A DNA stretch of 64,000 bases from JAKAXS01 sp965279065. Lineage in GTDB: Bacteria > Pseudomonadota > Alphaproteobacteria > Rhizobiales > Hyphomicrobiaceae. This document shows, one piece after another, positions 36,245 through 45,414 of this stretch (positions are counted from its first letter, which is position 1; the number at the start of each line of letters is the position of its first letter). Where the stretch lies: NCBI GenBank assembly GCA_965279065.1, contig OZ257134.1, positions 2,790,001-2,854,000 of the forward strand, in the 5' to 3' direction. The notes beneath the pieces were generated by a model. The model searched no databases. It was not told the DNA's origin and saw only the letters and a list, made by a program, of their open reading frames with translations. The translations under genes and the position numbers were made by a program.

Positions 36245-36484
36245 GTCCATTGGTATCTGGCAACTGCGTCGCTCGCCTACGAGTGGAGCGACCGGCTCGG
36301 CACCTACTGCGAGGCGGCGGCAACCTTCAACGCGGAAGACCCCCATAGCGAGGTCGTCGTCCTTGGCGTCGGCGTGACTTACGCGGTGACCGATGACCTT
36401 CAGCTCGACGCCGGCGTCAACTTCGGCGTTACCGATGCTGCTGATCGGATCAATCCATTCGCCGGAGCCTCGACGCGCTTCTAG
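36245..36484 (+). pseudogene. C-terminal fragment of an outer-membrane barrel protein
   Basis: Directly after a TAG, 79 codons read as barrel C-terminus (LAYEWSDRLGTYCEAAATFN, VLGVGVTYAVTDDLQLDAGV, FAGASTRF then TAG). It has no start and no signal peptide, so the first two thirds of the gene are missing. It is similar in type to the intact barrel gene at 34895-35587 but on the opposite strand. Confidence 0.65.
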
Positions 36485-36848
36485 CGCATCAGCCTGGTTC
36501 ACGCGCCCTGATTGATGACCCACGGCTAGGCTACCCCACGCCCATCCAAAACGGAGACGGTCTCGTCGCCAGATTCAGGCGTGCGCGTCCCATTGGTCTG
36601 TGACGGAAAATCTTGGTCAACCAGAGTTAGACAACCGTCAGAGTTACAATCTTACAGAAAAGCGCGAATGACCTCAGAGCTATGCATAGCGGAAGCTGGC
36701 CGATCCAGATTGGGCGCGCCCGGCCAAGCCCGGAATATCCGGAAATGCGTCATCGCGCTGTTACATGAATTTCGGAAGAACCTGCGCGAGTCCGCGGAAT
36801 GCCAAGGCAACCAACGGCTCGGCTTTAGTCGCAACATGGGGGAATTTC
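36485..36848. other. Intergenic region without a recognised gene
   Basis: These 364 bases carry only short frames. The last part, with GGGGGA before ATG 36849, is the leader of the next gene. Confidence 0.4.
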
Positions 36849-37193
36849 ATGTACAAAAGTATCGCACTCGCAGCTTTGTTCGGCCTTACATTTGCATCAA
36901 GTGCATTCGCCGACATGGATTGCATCGTTCACTACAATCGCACCGCATGCCCTGGCAAAGAGGCTGAGTCCTACAGCAAGTGCGGCGGCTCGAAGTCGTG
37001 CGACAAGAATGAAGACGCCTCCACGGAGGCGGCTTGCATCGCAGCCGCGAAGGCTGCCTGCCCGAATTCGCGTCTGGAAATCACCAAATCCAAGCGCATT
37101 ACCGCGCGGTTCAATGGCAAGGCTCTGAAGGGTCCCTTCGGCGGGAGCTTCTGCGCCCCCAACCGTCCGGACTTCAACAAGTGCAAGTCATAA
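36849..37193 (+). CDS. Small cysteine-rich secreted protein
   Basis: The 114-residue product has a clear Sec signal peptide (MYKSIALAALFGLTFASSAF, cut after FAD). Its mature part of about 92 residues contains seven or more cysteines, in DCIVHYNRTACPGKEAE, YSKCGGSKSCDKNED, AACIAAAKAACPNS and FCAPNRPDFNKC. The even spacing suggests disulfide bonds in the periplasm. No family is recognised. GGGGGA precedes the start, and a hairpin follows the stop. It has no operon partners. Confidence 0.7.
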   Translation: MYKSIALAALFGLTFASSAFADMDCIVHYNRTACPGKEAESYSKCGGSKSCDKNEDASTEAACIAAAKAACPNSRLEITKSKRITARFNGKALKGPFGGSFCAPNRPDFNKCKS

Positions 37194-37654
37194 GCTAACG
37201 GCTGAACATACGAATGCGGAGGTCCGGGCTCGTCCCGGTCCTCCGTTGCCGTTTGCAACGGCCTCGTAGCATGGTCGTCGGATCGTTACCGATCGTCCAA
37301 ATGCCTTTGACTCTGCGAAGTCGTGCCCTCGCCACTGTGTCGCTGGAAAACGGTGCGCTACGCCTGCAGCCGCGGCCCGTCATCCCTGCTCATTGCATTG
37401 GCTGAGCGGTAGCCAAGCGGCACAAAGCTCTCGCCGTATCGTTTGCCTTCACCGTCGGTGAAGCGCACTTGCCCGGCATTGTAGCAATTCAGTCGGCGAT
37501 ACTGACGGGACTGAACGTGGGCAATTCAAGTCAACAACGAAGCGCAAGTGGAAATTTCTTGCATACTGATGTGAGTGCAAGAGGCCCGGCTCAGGACCGC
37601 TTCTGATGACCGCGAAGTCATCAAACGATCGAGAACCGGACCGCTGTTTGTCTA
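37194..37654. other. Intergenic region with hairpins, no gene
   Basis: Past the hairpin at 37217-37245 and a second stem CCGTTGC/GCAACGG near 37243-37261, these 460 bases hold no supported gene. Confidence 0.4.
37217..37245 (+). terminator. Hairpin after the cysteine-rich protein gene
   Basis: CGGAGG-T-CCGGG and CCCGG-T-CCTCCG pair with one T-T mismatch around CTCGT, 24 bases after the stop. Confidence 0.55.
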
Positions 37655-38722
37655 TCACTTCTCTGGGGCAGCCATCGGCGTGAGTTCGGCAGCTACCTTT
37701 GCTACCTTCTCCATGTCTTCCTTGGGCATCGCGATCAGCCCCTTATCGACCAAATAGCCCTCCTCACCAATCGTCTTGGCAGAGACGTACTCGGCAAGAA
37801 ACTCCTTAATTCCAGGAATCACGCCGACATGAGCCTTCTTCACGTAGATGAAGAGCGAGCGCGAGGCCGGATACTTGCCATTGGCGATGGTCTCGTAGGT
37901 GGCTTCAATGCCGCCGACCAGAATGCTCTTAATTTTCGTCTTGTTTTCTAGGAGATACGAGAAGCCGAAAATTCCGATAGCTTTCGGGTTACCCTCAAGC
38001 TTTTGAATGATCAGATTGTCGTCCTCGCCAGCCTCAATGTAGGCGCCGTCTTGGCGGAGCGACTTCCAGACTGCTTCGTAGTTCTTTGTGCCACTCTTCT
38101 CGTCGGCGTCCTTCATATCCCTGAGCGCGCCGAACCCCTTAGCGCCCTTTTCCATGACGTTTTCGAGGAATGCGTCGCGCGTGCCTGAGGTCGGCGGGGG
38201 ACCGAAGACCTCGATCTTGGTCGCGGGAAGCGACGGATCGACGTCTTGCCAGATCTTGTGAGGGTTCGGGATGAAGTTCAGGTTCTCGTCATGAATTTGC
38301 TTCGCAAGGGCGAGGAAGATCTCCTCTTGCGTCAGGCTGATCTCGGGGCCGTTCTTAGCGATCGCGAGAACAATGCCATCGAGACCGACCTTGATCTCCA
38401 CAATGTCAGTGACGCCGTTTTTCTGACAGTCTTCGAATTCGGCCTTCTTCATCGGACGAGAGGCGTTTGCGATGTCGGGGGTGGTCTCGCCGACTCCGGC
38501 GCAGAACAGCTTGATGCCGCCGCCCGTGCCGGTTGATTCCACGACCGGTGTTTTGCCGCCGCCTTTTTTACTGAAATGCTCAGCGACCGTGGTCGTGAAC
38601 GGGTAGACCGTTGATGAGCCAACTACGCGGATTTCGTCGCGCGCGAAGGCTGCGGTCGACATAGAAGCGGCTGCAATTGCAACCGCAGCCAAGCCTAGAC
38701 CATTCTTGAAATTGGGTGTCAT
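37655..38722 (-). CDS. PstS-type phosphate-binding protein
   Basis: The 355-residue periplasmic protein has a signal peptide ending STAAFARDE and then IRVVGSSTVYPFTTTVAEHF, VESTGTGGGIKLFCAG, NASRPMKKAEFEDC and PPPTSGTRDAF, the phosphate-contact stretches of PstS-like proteins. No pstC, pstA, pstB or phoU gene is adjacent and no clear Pho box was found upstream. Solitary PstS-like proteins can serve a distant Pst system or have other roles in phosphate capture. Confidence 0.87.
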   Translation of the reverse strand: MTPNFKNGLGLAAVAIAAASMSTAAFARDEIRVVGSSTVYPFTTTVAEHFSKKGGGKTPVVESTGTGGGIKLFCAGVGETTPDIANASRPMKKAEFEDCQKNGVTDIVEIKVGLDGIVLAIAKNGPEISLTQEEIFLALAKQIHDENLNFIPNPHKIWQDVDPSLPATKIEVFGPPPTSGTRDAFLENVMEKGAKGFGALRDMKDADEKSGTKNYEAVWKSLRQDGAYIEAGEDDNLIIQKLEGNPKAIGIFGFSYLLENKTKIKSILVGGIEATYETIANGKYPASRSLFIYVKKAHVGVIPGIKEFLAEYVSAKTIGEEGYLVDKGLIAMPKEDMEKVAKVAAELTPMAAPEK

Positions 38723-39026
38723 AGTACCTCGATTGTTAGACTGCTGCGGAAGGCGAAGGCGCTATTTCCAGCAACTTCTCGTCAATCTCGGCCTTCTACC
38801 CATGCTGAACAAAACTTTTGTGACGTAAGGTGCATTGATCGGCAGCGGTGCGCTCTCACAGCGAGCCCATGACGCCGGATGGCAGAAATGCCGTTGCAGA
38901 TGGGGCCGGTCTGCAACAGTGATCATGAGGCCAGCGGCCAGGATCCAATCGAACCTTGTGTGGGCGTAGCCACGTAGACTATTCAGCGTTGAATAGGATG
39001 AGGATTGGAACCGTCGCGGACCGCAG
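38723..39026. other. Divergent promoter region of pstS and L,D-transpeptidase
   Basis: About 300 bases with no gene. A search by eye for the tandem CTGTCAT-type Pho box found nothing convincing. Confidence 0.4.
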
Positions 39027-39824
39027 ATGAAATACTTGCGCGCCACTTGTTTGGCATTGGTCATCGGCCTCGCTCTGCATTCGGAGCTTGCGCAAGCGCA
39101 GTCCGACGCTCCCTCTGAGAGCGATGCGCAGCAGCTGGAGGCGGAGAGAGCCGAGCGCGCTGCCCGCCGCAAATCCTACGAGCCGATCGTTTATCCGAAG
39201 TACATGGACGGGGGCGAACGGCCCGACATACTCCCCGCCAAACCGCCAATCGTTTATTTCGACCGTAACGAAGAGGTCGGCTCCATCATAGTCGATACGC
39301 AAGCTCGCAAGCTCTACTACGTGCTACCGGACAAGAGAGCTTACGAGTATCCAATCTCAGTCGGTCGCGAGGGCTTCACCTGGACAGGAACGGAGCGCAT
39401 CAGCCGTATCGCCCCCTGGCCGTCGTGGACACCGCCGCCTGAGATGCACCAGCGCATATCCGGTTTGCCGATCACGGTATCGGGAGGGCTCAAGAACCCT
39501 CAAGGCGCACGCGCGCTTTATCTAGGCAACACGGTCTATCGTATCCACGGCACGAACAATGACCGCACCGTTGGGCGAGCGAACTCTTCGGGCTGCTTCC
39601 GCTTGACCAACGAGCATGTCGTGCACCTCGCCTCGATCACGAAAGTCGGAACGAAGGTTACCGTGATGCAGGCCTACACCGGCGGGGTCAGCGAGACCGC
39701 CCCGCTTTCGTCCCTGTTTTCCTTCTGGGGCTCGGATCCACCACCGCCCGCCGCCAAGCCCAAGCCGAAGAAACCGGCCGTTGCGAAGAAGCCGACGGTG
39801 ACACCTGCCTCCCAGAAACAATAA
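39027..39824 (+). CDS. L,D-transpeptidase (YkuD family)
   Basis: The 265-residue protein has a signal peptide (MKYLRATCLALVIGLALHSE, cut after AQA), then a YkuD domain with the catalytic motif HGTNNDRTVGRANSSGCFRL around residues 173-192. The reactive Cys is near residue 189. These enzymes make 3-3 crosslinks in peptidoglycan or attach proteins to it. The tail is rich in Pro and Lys (PPPPAAKPKPKKPAVAKKP), which may sit in the cell wall. Confidence 0.9.
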   Translation: MKYLRATCLALVIGLALHSELAQAQSDAPSESDAQQLEAERAERAARRKSYEPIVYPKYMDGGERPDILPAKPPIVYFDRNEEVGSIIVDTQARKLYYVLPDKRAYEYPISVGREGFTWTGTERISRIAPWPSWTPPPEMHQRISGLPITVSGGLKNPQGARALYLGNTVYRIHGTNNDRTVGRANSSGCFRLTNEHVVHLASITKVGTKVTVMQAYTGGVSETAPLSSLFSFWGSDPPPPAAKPKPKKPAVAKKPTVTPASQKQ

Positions 39825-39947
39825 GTTTGGCTCCTGAAGCGACGGGTGCAGTCGTCTGTAGGACATCCGCAAACTCCGCATTGCCGCCTTCGTGACCGCT
39901 TGTGTTGGCGACCGGGGAAGTCCGTTCACGTCACCAATCGTCGCCAC

Positions 39948-42608
39948 TCACTCAGCCGCATGCAGCATCCGTGCGTCGATGATGGACTTGATCTCCGATC
40001 GGCACGAGCCGCAGTTGGTCCCGGCGCTGGTTGCTTCGCCGATCGCAGCCACTGTCCCGCAGCCCCTTGCGCACGCCGCCGCGATGTCGTTGACCCCAAC
40101 ATTGAAACAGGAGCACACCGTTGCCCCACGGTCAACGCTGCCTCGACCGGGACGTCCGGCGATGATACCGAGACGCGATCGGCCCGACATGATCTCCGTC
40201 AGCTGGGATACGGCCCAGCTGCGTGATACGGAGACCGGCTCGGGCGCCAGATAGAGTGCGCCGATGAGGCTCTCACCATCGAAACAAGCCATCCGGTATT
40301 GGCCGGATCTCAGATCGAAGTAGGAGTTCGTCTCCGAACCAGCCGGTCCCGCAAACAAGTCTGCCGCAAACCCAGGCCAGTCGGCCTCATCTTTCCCGAA
40401 GGCTAGCTCTACGCGCCACCCACCGCGACATTTGGCAATCGCCCAGTAGTCCGCGCGGAGGTTTGAGGGTTTGGTCCGCAGGACAGCAAAGCCAAACTTC
40501 ACCGCAGCGAAACGTTCGAGACGCGTTGCCGCATGTTTCGATGCGGGCTGGCCGGACACCGGATCCGTCACGCCCGGAAACAGAACGTCAACGCGAGCTG
40601 ACGAGGCGAACTGATTAGTCCAATGCATCGGCACGAATACCGAACCGGCAAGGGCGCGGGTGGACCGCAGGGCGCGCACAAGGATTGCACCCTGTGCGGT
40701 CTCCACGCGGACGATATCTGCATCATCGACGCCAAGTCGGTCGGCGTCGGACGGATGTAGCTCAACGAACGGCTCGGCAAGGTGTTGCGACAGTCGCGAG
40801 CTTTTGCCTGTGCGTGTCATCGTGTGCCAATGATCACGCACGCGCCCCGTATTGAGAACGAACGGAAATGCGGCTGTCGTGCGCCTGGTCAACTCCGGCT
40901 TGATGGCCACGAAGCGTCCCCGGCCGTCTGGTGTGAAGAACCGGCCGTCGGCGAAGTAGCGCGTCAGATCCTTGCCAGAAGATGTCGACCGGGGCCACTG
41001 CACCGGGTCGAGGTCGTCGAATGCCGCCTGCGAGATGCCGCTGAAAGCGCCGATGTCGAAGTCGCGCGTGCCATCGTTTTCGAAAGCCGATAGACGGGCG
41101 TGTTCAGCGAATATCTCTCCCGGACTGTCATAGGCGAAGGCCGCGCCGTGTCCCATGCGCCTGGCGACCTCGGAAATGATCCACCAGTCCGGCTTCGCGA
41201 GACCGGGTGCTGGCAGGAATGGTCGCTGCCGGGACATGCGCCGTTCCGAGTTGGTGACCGTGCCGCTTTTTTCACCCCAGGCTGTAGCAGGCAGGCGCAC
41301 GTGAGCATGGCGCACCGTATCCGTCTGGCTCATCACGTCCGACACGACGACGAAGGGACACATCTGGATTGCGGCTTCGACACGATCGGCATCGGGCATC
41401 GAGACGACCGGATTCGTTGCCATGATCCACAGCGCCTTGATGCGGCCATCGGCGATCGCGCGAAACATGTCGACGGCTTTGAGCCCCGACCGCTCCGCAA
41501 CACGTGGCGCCCGCCAGAAGCGCTGGACGCGATCGCGGTGCTCGGAGTTTTCGATCTCCATGTGTGCGGCAAGCATATTGGCGAGACCGCCAACCTCGCG
41601 GCCGCCCATGGCGTTGGGCTGGCCTGTGACCGAGAACGGACCGCAGCCGGGCTTGCCGATGCGCCCGGTTGCAAGATGGCAGTTGATGATGGCGTTGACC
41701 TTGTCGGTGCCGGATGATGACTGGTTTACGCCCTGGCTGAAGACGGTGACGGTTTTCTCATTCGCGGCAAACAATCTGTAGAAGCCCTGCAGGGTTTCTG
41801 CATCGAGGCCTGTCTGCCGGACGATCTCCGTTGGCGCTAACTTGGCCGCGCTAAGCGCGTCCTCAAAACCGTTGGTGTGTGCGTCGATGTAGTCCTGGTC
41901 GATCGCGTCGTTGGCGGCGAGGAAACTGAGAAGCCCCGCAAACAGGGCTGTATCGCCATCGGCAGCGATCGGCAAATGCAAGTCGGCGATGTCGGCCGTC
42001 ATCGTGCGGCGTGGATCGACCAGCACGACCTTCATGTGCGGCCGCTTCTCCTTTGCGGCCGCGATGCGCTGATAGATGACGGGATGGCACCAGGCGAGGT
42101 TTGATCCCACCAGGATGATCAGGTCGGCGAGCTCAAGGTCTTCGTAACAACCCGGCACGGTATCGGCTCCGAACGCGCGCCGATGTCCGGCGACCGACGA
42201 CGCCATGCACAAGCGCGAATTCGTATCGATGTTGGCCGACCCGATGAAGCCCTTCATCAGTTTGTTGGCGACGTAGTAGTCTTCGGTCAGGAGCTGACCG
42301 GACACGTAAAACGCGACCGAGTCCGGCCCGTGCTCCGCGATCGTGCGCTGGAACGTTGCGGCGACGAGATCCAGCGCCCGGTCCCAGCTGACGTCGCGCC
42401 CATTCACGACAGGATTGAGCATGCGGCCGTCGAGATCGATTGTCTCAGCCAGGGCCGAGCCTTTCGAGCAGAGCCTGCCCAAATTCGCAGGGTGATCAGG
42501 GTCTCCGCGAACTGATACTTGCCCGTCCGCGGCGACTTCCGCGAGTACGCCACAACCCACCCCGCAATAGGGGCAGGTGGTTCTTACGACCTTTGGCGTT
42601 TCCTCCAT
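39948..42608 (-). CDS. nasA: NasA, assimilatory nitrate reductase catalytic subunit
   Basis: The 886-residue protein starts METPK-like at ATG 42608, preceded by GAGG, and opens with the 4Fe-4S motif TTCPYCGVGCG followed by LGRLCSKGSAL. The body is molybdopterin oxidoreductase (for example NTGRVRDHWHTMTRTGKS), and the C-terminus has a BFD-like [2Fe-2S] domain, CSCFNVGVNDI and TNCGSC. It reduces nitrate to nitrite in the cytoplasm. It is the last gene of narK-nirB-nirD-nasA and begins eight bases after nirD. Confidence 0.93.
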   Translation of the reverse strand: MEETPKVVRTTCPYCGVGCGVLAEVAADGQVSVRGDPDHPANLGRLCSKGSALAETIDLDGRMLNPVVNGRDVSWDRALDLVAATFQRTIAEHGPDSVAFYVSGQLLTEDYYVANKLMKGFIGSANIDTNSRLCMASSVAGHRRAFGADTVPGCYEDLELADLIILVGSNLAWCHPVIYQRIAAAKEKRPHMKVVLVDPRRTMTADIADLHLPIAADGDTALFAGLLSFLAANDAIDQDYIDAHTNGFEDALSAAKLAPTEIVRQTGLDAETLQGFYRLFAANEKTVTVFSQGVNQSSSGTDKVNAIINCHLATGRIGKPGCGPFSVTGQPNAMGGREVGGLANMLAAHMEIENSEHRDRVQRFWRAPRVAERSGLKAVDMFRAIADGRIKALWIMATNPVVSMPDADRVEAAIQMCPFVVVSDVMSQTDTVRHAHVRLPATAWGEKSGTVTNSERRMSRQRPFLPAPGLAKPDWWIISEVARRMGHGAAFAYDSPGEIFAEHARLSAFENDGTRDFDIGAFSGISQAAFDDLDPVQWPRSTSSGKDLTRYFADGRFFTPDGRGRFVAIKPELTRRTTAAFPFVLNTGRVRDHWHTMTRTGKSSRLSQHLAEPFVELHPSDADRLGVDDADIVRVETAQGAILVRALRSTRALAGSVFVPMHWTNQFASSARVDVLFPGVTDPVSGQPASKHAATRLERFAAVKFGFAVLRTKPSNLRADYWAIAKCRGGWRVELAFGKDEADWPGFAADLFAGPAGSETNSYFDLRSGQYRMACFDGESLIGALYLAPEPVSVSRSWAVSQLTEIMSGRSRLGIIAGRPGRGSVDRGATVCSCFNVGVNDIAAACARGCGTVAAIGEATSAGTNCGSCRSEIKSIIDARMLHAAE

Positions 42609-42615
42609 TCTTGCC

Positions 42616-42945
42616 TCAAGCGGCCTTTCTGCGCAGGGCTTCCAGCGAAATGAACAACTGATCGCCATCGACCTTCACGGGGATTGTGCGAACGCAGCCC
42701 TCGTCGGCCCCGAGCGCCTTTCCCGTTTCCAGCGAAATGACCCAGTTGTGCAACGGACACGTCACGGACGCCCCATGCACGATGCCCTGTGTCAACGGCC
42801 CACCCTTGTGAGGGCAGTGATCTTCAATCGCGAAGACGTGGTCTTCCGCCGTACGGAACACCCCGATCTTGCCTTCCGGAGTGTTGACGCAGCGGGCTCC
42901 GCGGCGGGGAATGTCGGAGATGCTGCCAATGGGTGTCCAGTTCAT
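42616..42945 (-). CDS. nirD: NirD, nitrite reductase small subunit
   Basis: The 109-residue protein has a Rieske fold with both ligand motifs intact: CPHKGG and CPLHNW. Some NirD proteins, such as that of E. coli, have lost them. It pairs with NirB in NADH-dependent nitrite reduction to ammonium. ATG 42945 lies four bases after the nirB stop codon, so translation is coupled. Confidence 0.92.
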   Translation of the reverse strand: MNWTPIGSISDIPRRGARCVNTPEGKIGVFRTAEDHVFAIEDHCPHKGGPLTQGIVHGASVTCPLHNWVISLETGKALGADEGCVRTIPVKVDGDQLFISLEALRRKAA

Positions 42946-42949
42946 GGGG

Positions 42950-45400
42950 TCACTCCGCTGCCTGGGCGATGCCGATTGTCGCCATAGGCTTGAACTCATG
43001 CTTGTCCTTGCCGGAGACTCGTTCCGACCAGGGATCGATCTGCGCAAACTTTTGGGAATGAACGAAACGCTCGTAGTACTCGCGGCGGCGCGAGGCATCT
43101 TCGAGCACCTGTTTGCGAATCTCGGGAATGCCGACCCGTTTGGTCCACTTGTAGATGCGTTCGAGATAACGCCCCTGCTCGCGATACATCTGCGTCAGAG
43201 CCACGATCACCTCGAGGGCCTCGTCCTCGGTTTTGACCAGGCCAAGGACCTCGGTACCCTTGATGTCGAGACCGGCGGCACCGGCGAAGTGGATTTCGTA
43301 GCCGCTGTCGACGCAGATTACGCCGATATCTTTGCACGTTGCTTCCGCGCAGTTGCGCGGGCAGCCGGACACAGCCAGCTTTACCTTGGCCGGCGTCCAA
43401 GACCCCCACATGAACTTCTCAAGGCGAATGCCCAGCCCGGTTGAGTCCTGCGTTCCGAAACGGCACCAGTCGGAACCAACGCACGTCTTTACCGTGCGCA
43501 GGCCCTTGGCGTAGGCGTGCCCCGACACGAAACCGGCCTTACCGAGATCGGCCCATACAGCGGGCAGATCCTGTTTCTTGACACCCAGCATGTCGATGCG
43601 CTGGCCACCCGTGACCTTCACCGCCGGAATCTGGAACTTGTCCACGACGTCGGCAATCGCGCGCAGCTCGTTGGCGTTCGTCACACCACCCCACATGCGC
43701 GGCACGACCGAATAGGTGCCGTCCTTCTGAATGTTGGCGTGTACACGCTCGTTGATGAAGCGCGACTGATAATCATCCTCGTATTCGCCGGGCCAGTTGG
43801 CGACCATGTAATAGTTCAGGGCCGGCCGGCACTTGGCGCAGCCGCACGAGCTCTTCCACTCCAACTCCTGCATGAGGGCCGGGATCGTCTTCAGTCCCTT
43901 TGCCATTATCAGGCGGCGCACGTCGTCGTGACCGAGATCGGTGCACTTGCACATCGGCTGCACGGCAGCCGGATTATAGCTGTCGCCCAGCGACAGCTTC
44001 ATCACCTGCTCGACGAGACCGGTGCACGAGCCGCAGGACGCGGAGGCCTTGGTGTGCGCGCGCACGTCGTCGAGCGACGTCAGACCCTTTGCCTTGATCG
44101 TGCCGACGATCTTGCCCTTGCATACGCCGTTGCAGCCACAGATTTCCGCTTCATCCGGCAAGGCTGCAACGGCCGCCATAGGGTCCAGCGGGGACCCTCC
44201 CTGGTAAGCCTGGCCGAAGATGAGCGTGTCGCGCATCTCCGTAATGTCGGTGCCCTTCTTCTTCAGATCGTTGAACCAGGCGCCGTCGGCCGTCTCGCCG
44301 TACAGCACGGTGCCGATGATGCGGTTGTCTCTAATGACGAGGCGCTTGTAGACGCCGGCTGAGGCGTCGCGCAGCACGATCTCCTGCCGGTCGTCGCCGT
44401 CGGCGAAGTCGCCGAGCGAGAACAGATCGATGCCCGTTACCTTGAGCTTGGTCGGTGTGTCGTTATGCACGAAACCCGGCACGTCTTCGCCGGCAATTTT
44501 GGCGGCGGCAATTCGCGCCATTTCGTACAGAGGCGCCACGAGGCCATAAACATGGCCGCCGACCTCCGCGCATTCGCCCACGGCGAAGATGTCGGGGTCC
44601 GATGTCTGCATCTGATCGTCGACGACGATGCCGCGGTTGACATCGAGGCCGGCACTCTTGCCGAGCCAGGCACTCGGCCGAATACCTGCTGCCATCACCA
44701 CCAGCGTGCACGGGATCACAGTGCCGTCTGCAAGCTCGACACCCTCCACCTTGCGTTCGCCCAGAATGCGCTTTGTGCTCGCCTTGCAGATCACCTTGAT
44801 GCCGCGATTTTCCAGCTCCCTTTGCAACAAGTATCCCGCGGCGGGATCGAGCTGCCGTTCCATCAGGGTTGGCATCAGGTGCAGCACTGTGACGTCCATG
44901 CCCTGCATCGCAAGGCCCGCCGCCGCTTCCAGGCCGAGCAAGCCGCCGCCGATCACGATGGCCTTGGAGCGCGACTGTGCCGCGAGCATCATCGCCTGCA
45001 CATCGTCGAGATCCCGGTAGCTCAGAACGCCCGCGAGATTGTTGCCCGGAACCGGCAGAATGAACGGCGTCGATCCCGTGGCAATCACGAGCTTGTCGTA
45101 TTTCACTGTCACGCCGCGATCGGACGTGACCGTCTTGGTCGCGCGATCGATCGCGACAATCTTGTGGCCCTTGTAGAGCGTGATGCCGTTTTTGATGTAC
45201 CAGCCGTCACCATGAATGATGATCTGCTCGTAGTCTTTCTCCCCCGACAGAACGGGCGAGAGCATGATGCGGTCGTAATTGACCCGCGGCTCCGCGTTGA
45301 AGATCGTGACCTCGAAGTGGCCAGGTGCCTTCTCGAAGAGGTGCTCCAGCATGCGCCCAGGCGCCATGCCGTTGCCGACGATGACAAGCTTCTCGCTCAT
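42950..45400 (-). CDS. nirB: NirB, NADH-dependent siroheme nitrite reductase large subunit
   Basis: The 816-residue protein starts MSEKLVIVGNGMAPGRMLEH at 45400 with FAD/NAD binding domains. Two BFD-like cysteine regions follow (CGCNGVCKGK with SCGSC, and CKCTDLG with SSCGCAKC). The siroheme/4Fe-4S pocket is CVGSDWCRFG near residue 638 and SGCPRNCAEATC near 680. It reduces nitrite to ammonium with six electrons from NADH. It follows the transporter gene by 14 bases. Confidence 0.95.
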   Translation of the reverse strand: MSEKLVIVGNGMAPGRMLEHLFEKAPGHFEVTIFNAEPRVNYDRIMLSPVLSGEKDYEQIIIHGDGWYIKNGITLYKGHKIVAIDRATKTVTSDRGVTVKYDKLVIATGSTPFILPVPGNNLAGVLSYRDLDDVQAMMLAAQSRSKAIVIGGGLLGLEAAAGLAMQGMDVTVLHLMPTLMERQLDPAAGYLLQRELENRGIKVICKASTKRILGERKVEGVELADGTVIPCTLVVMAAGIRPSAWLGKSAGLDVNRGIVVDDQMQTSDPDIFAVGECAEVGGHVYGLVAPLYEMARIAAAKIAGEDVPGFVHNDTPTKLKVTGIDLFSLGDFADGDDRQEIVLRDASAGVYKRLVIRDNRIIGTVLYGETADGAWFNDLKKKGTDITEMRDTLIFGQAYQGGSPLDPMAAVAALPDEAEICGCNGVCKGKIVGTIKAKGLTSLDDVRAHTKASASCGSCTGLVEQVMKLSLGDSYNPAAVQPMCKCTDLGHDDVRRLIMAKGLKTIPALMQELEWKSSCGCAKCRPALNYYMVANWPGEYEDDYQSRFINERVHANIQKDGTYSVVPRMWGGVTNANELRAIADVVDKFQIPAVKVTGGQRIDMLGVKKQDLPAVWADLGKAGFVSGHAYAKGLRTVKTCVGSDWCRFGTQDSTGLGIRLEKFMWGSWTPAKVKLAVSGCPRNCAEATCKDIGVICVDSGYEIHFAGAAGLDIKGTEVLGLVKTEDEALEVIVALTQMYREQGRYLERIYKWTKRVGIPEIRKQVLEDASRRREYYERFVHSQKFAQIDPWSERVSGKDKHEFKPMATIGIAQAAE

Positions 45401-45414
45401 ATCGATGGCTCCGC

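Noticed and set aside
38723..39026. Possible Pho box in front of pstS
   Set aside because: No tandem CTGTCAT-type repeat could be found by eye on either strand.
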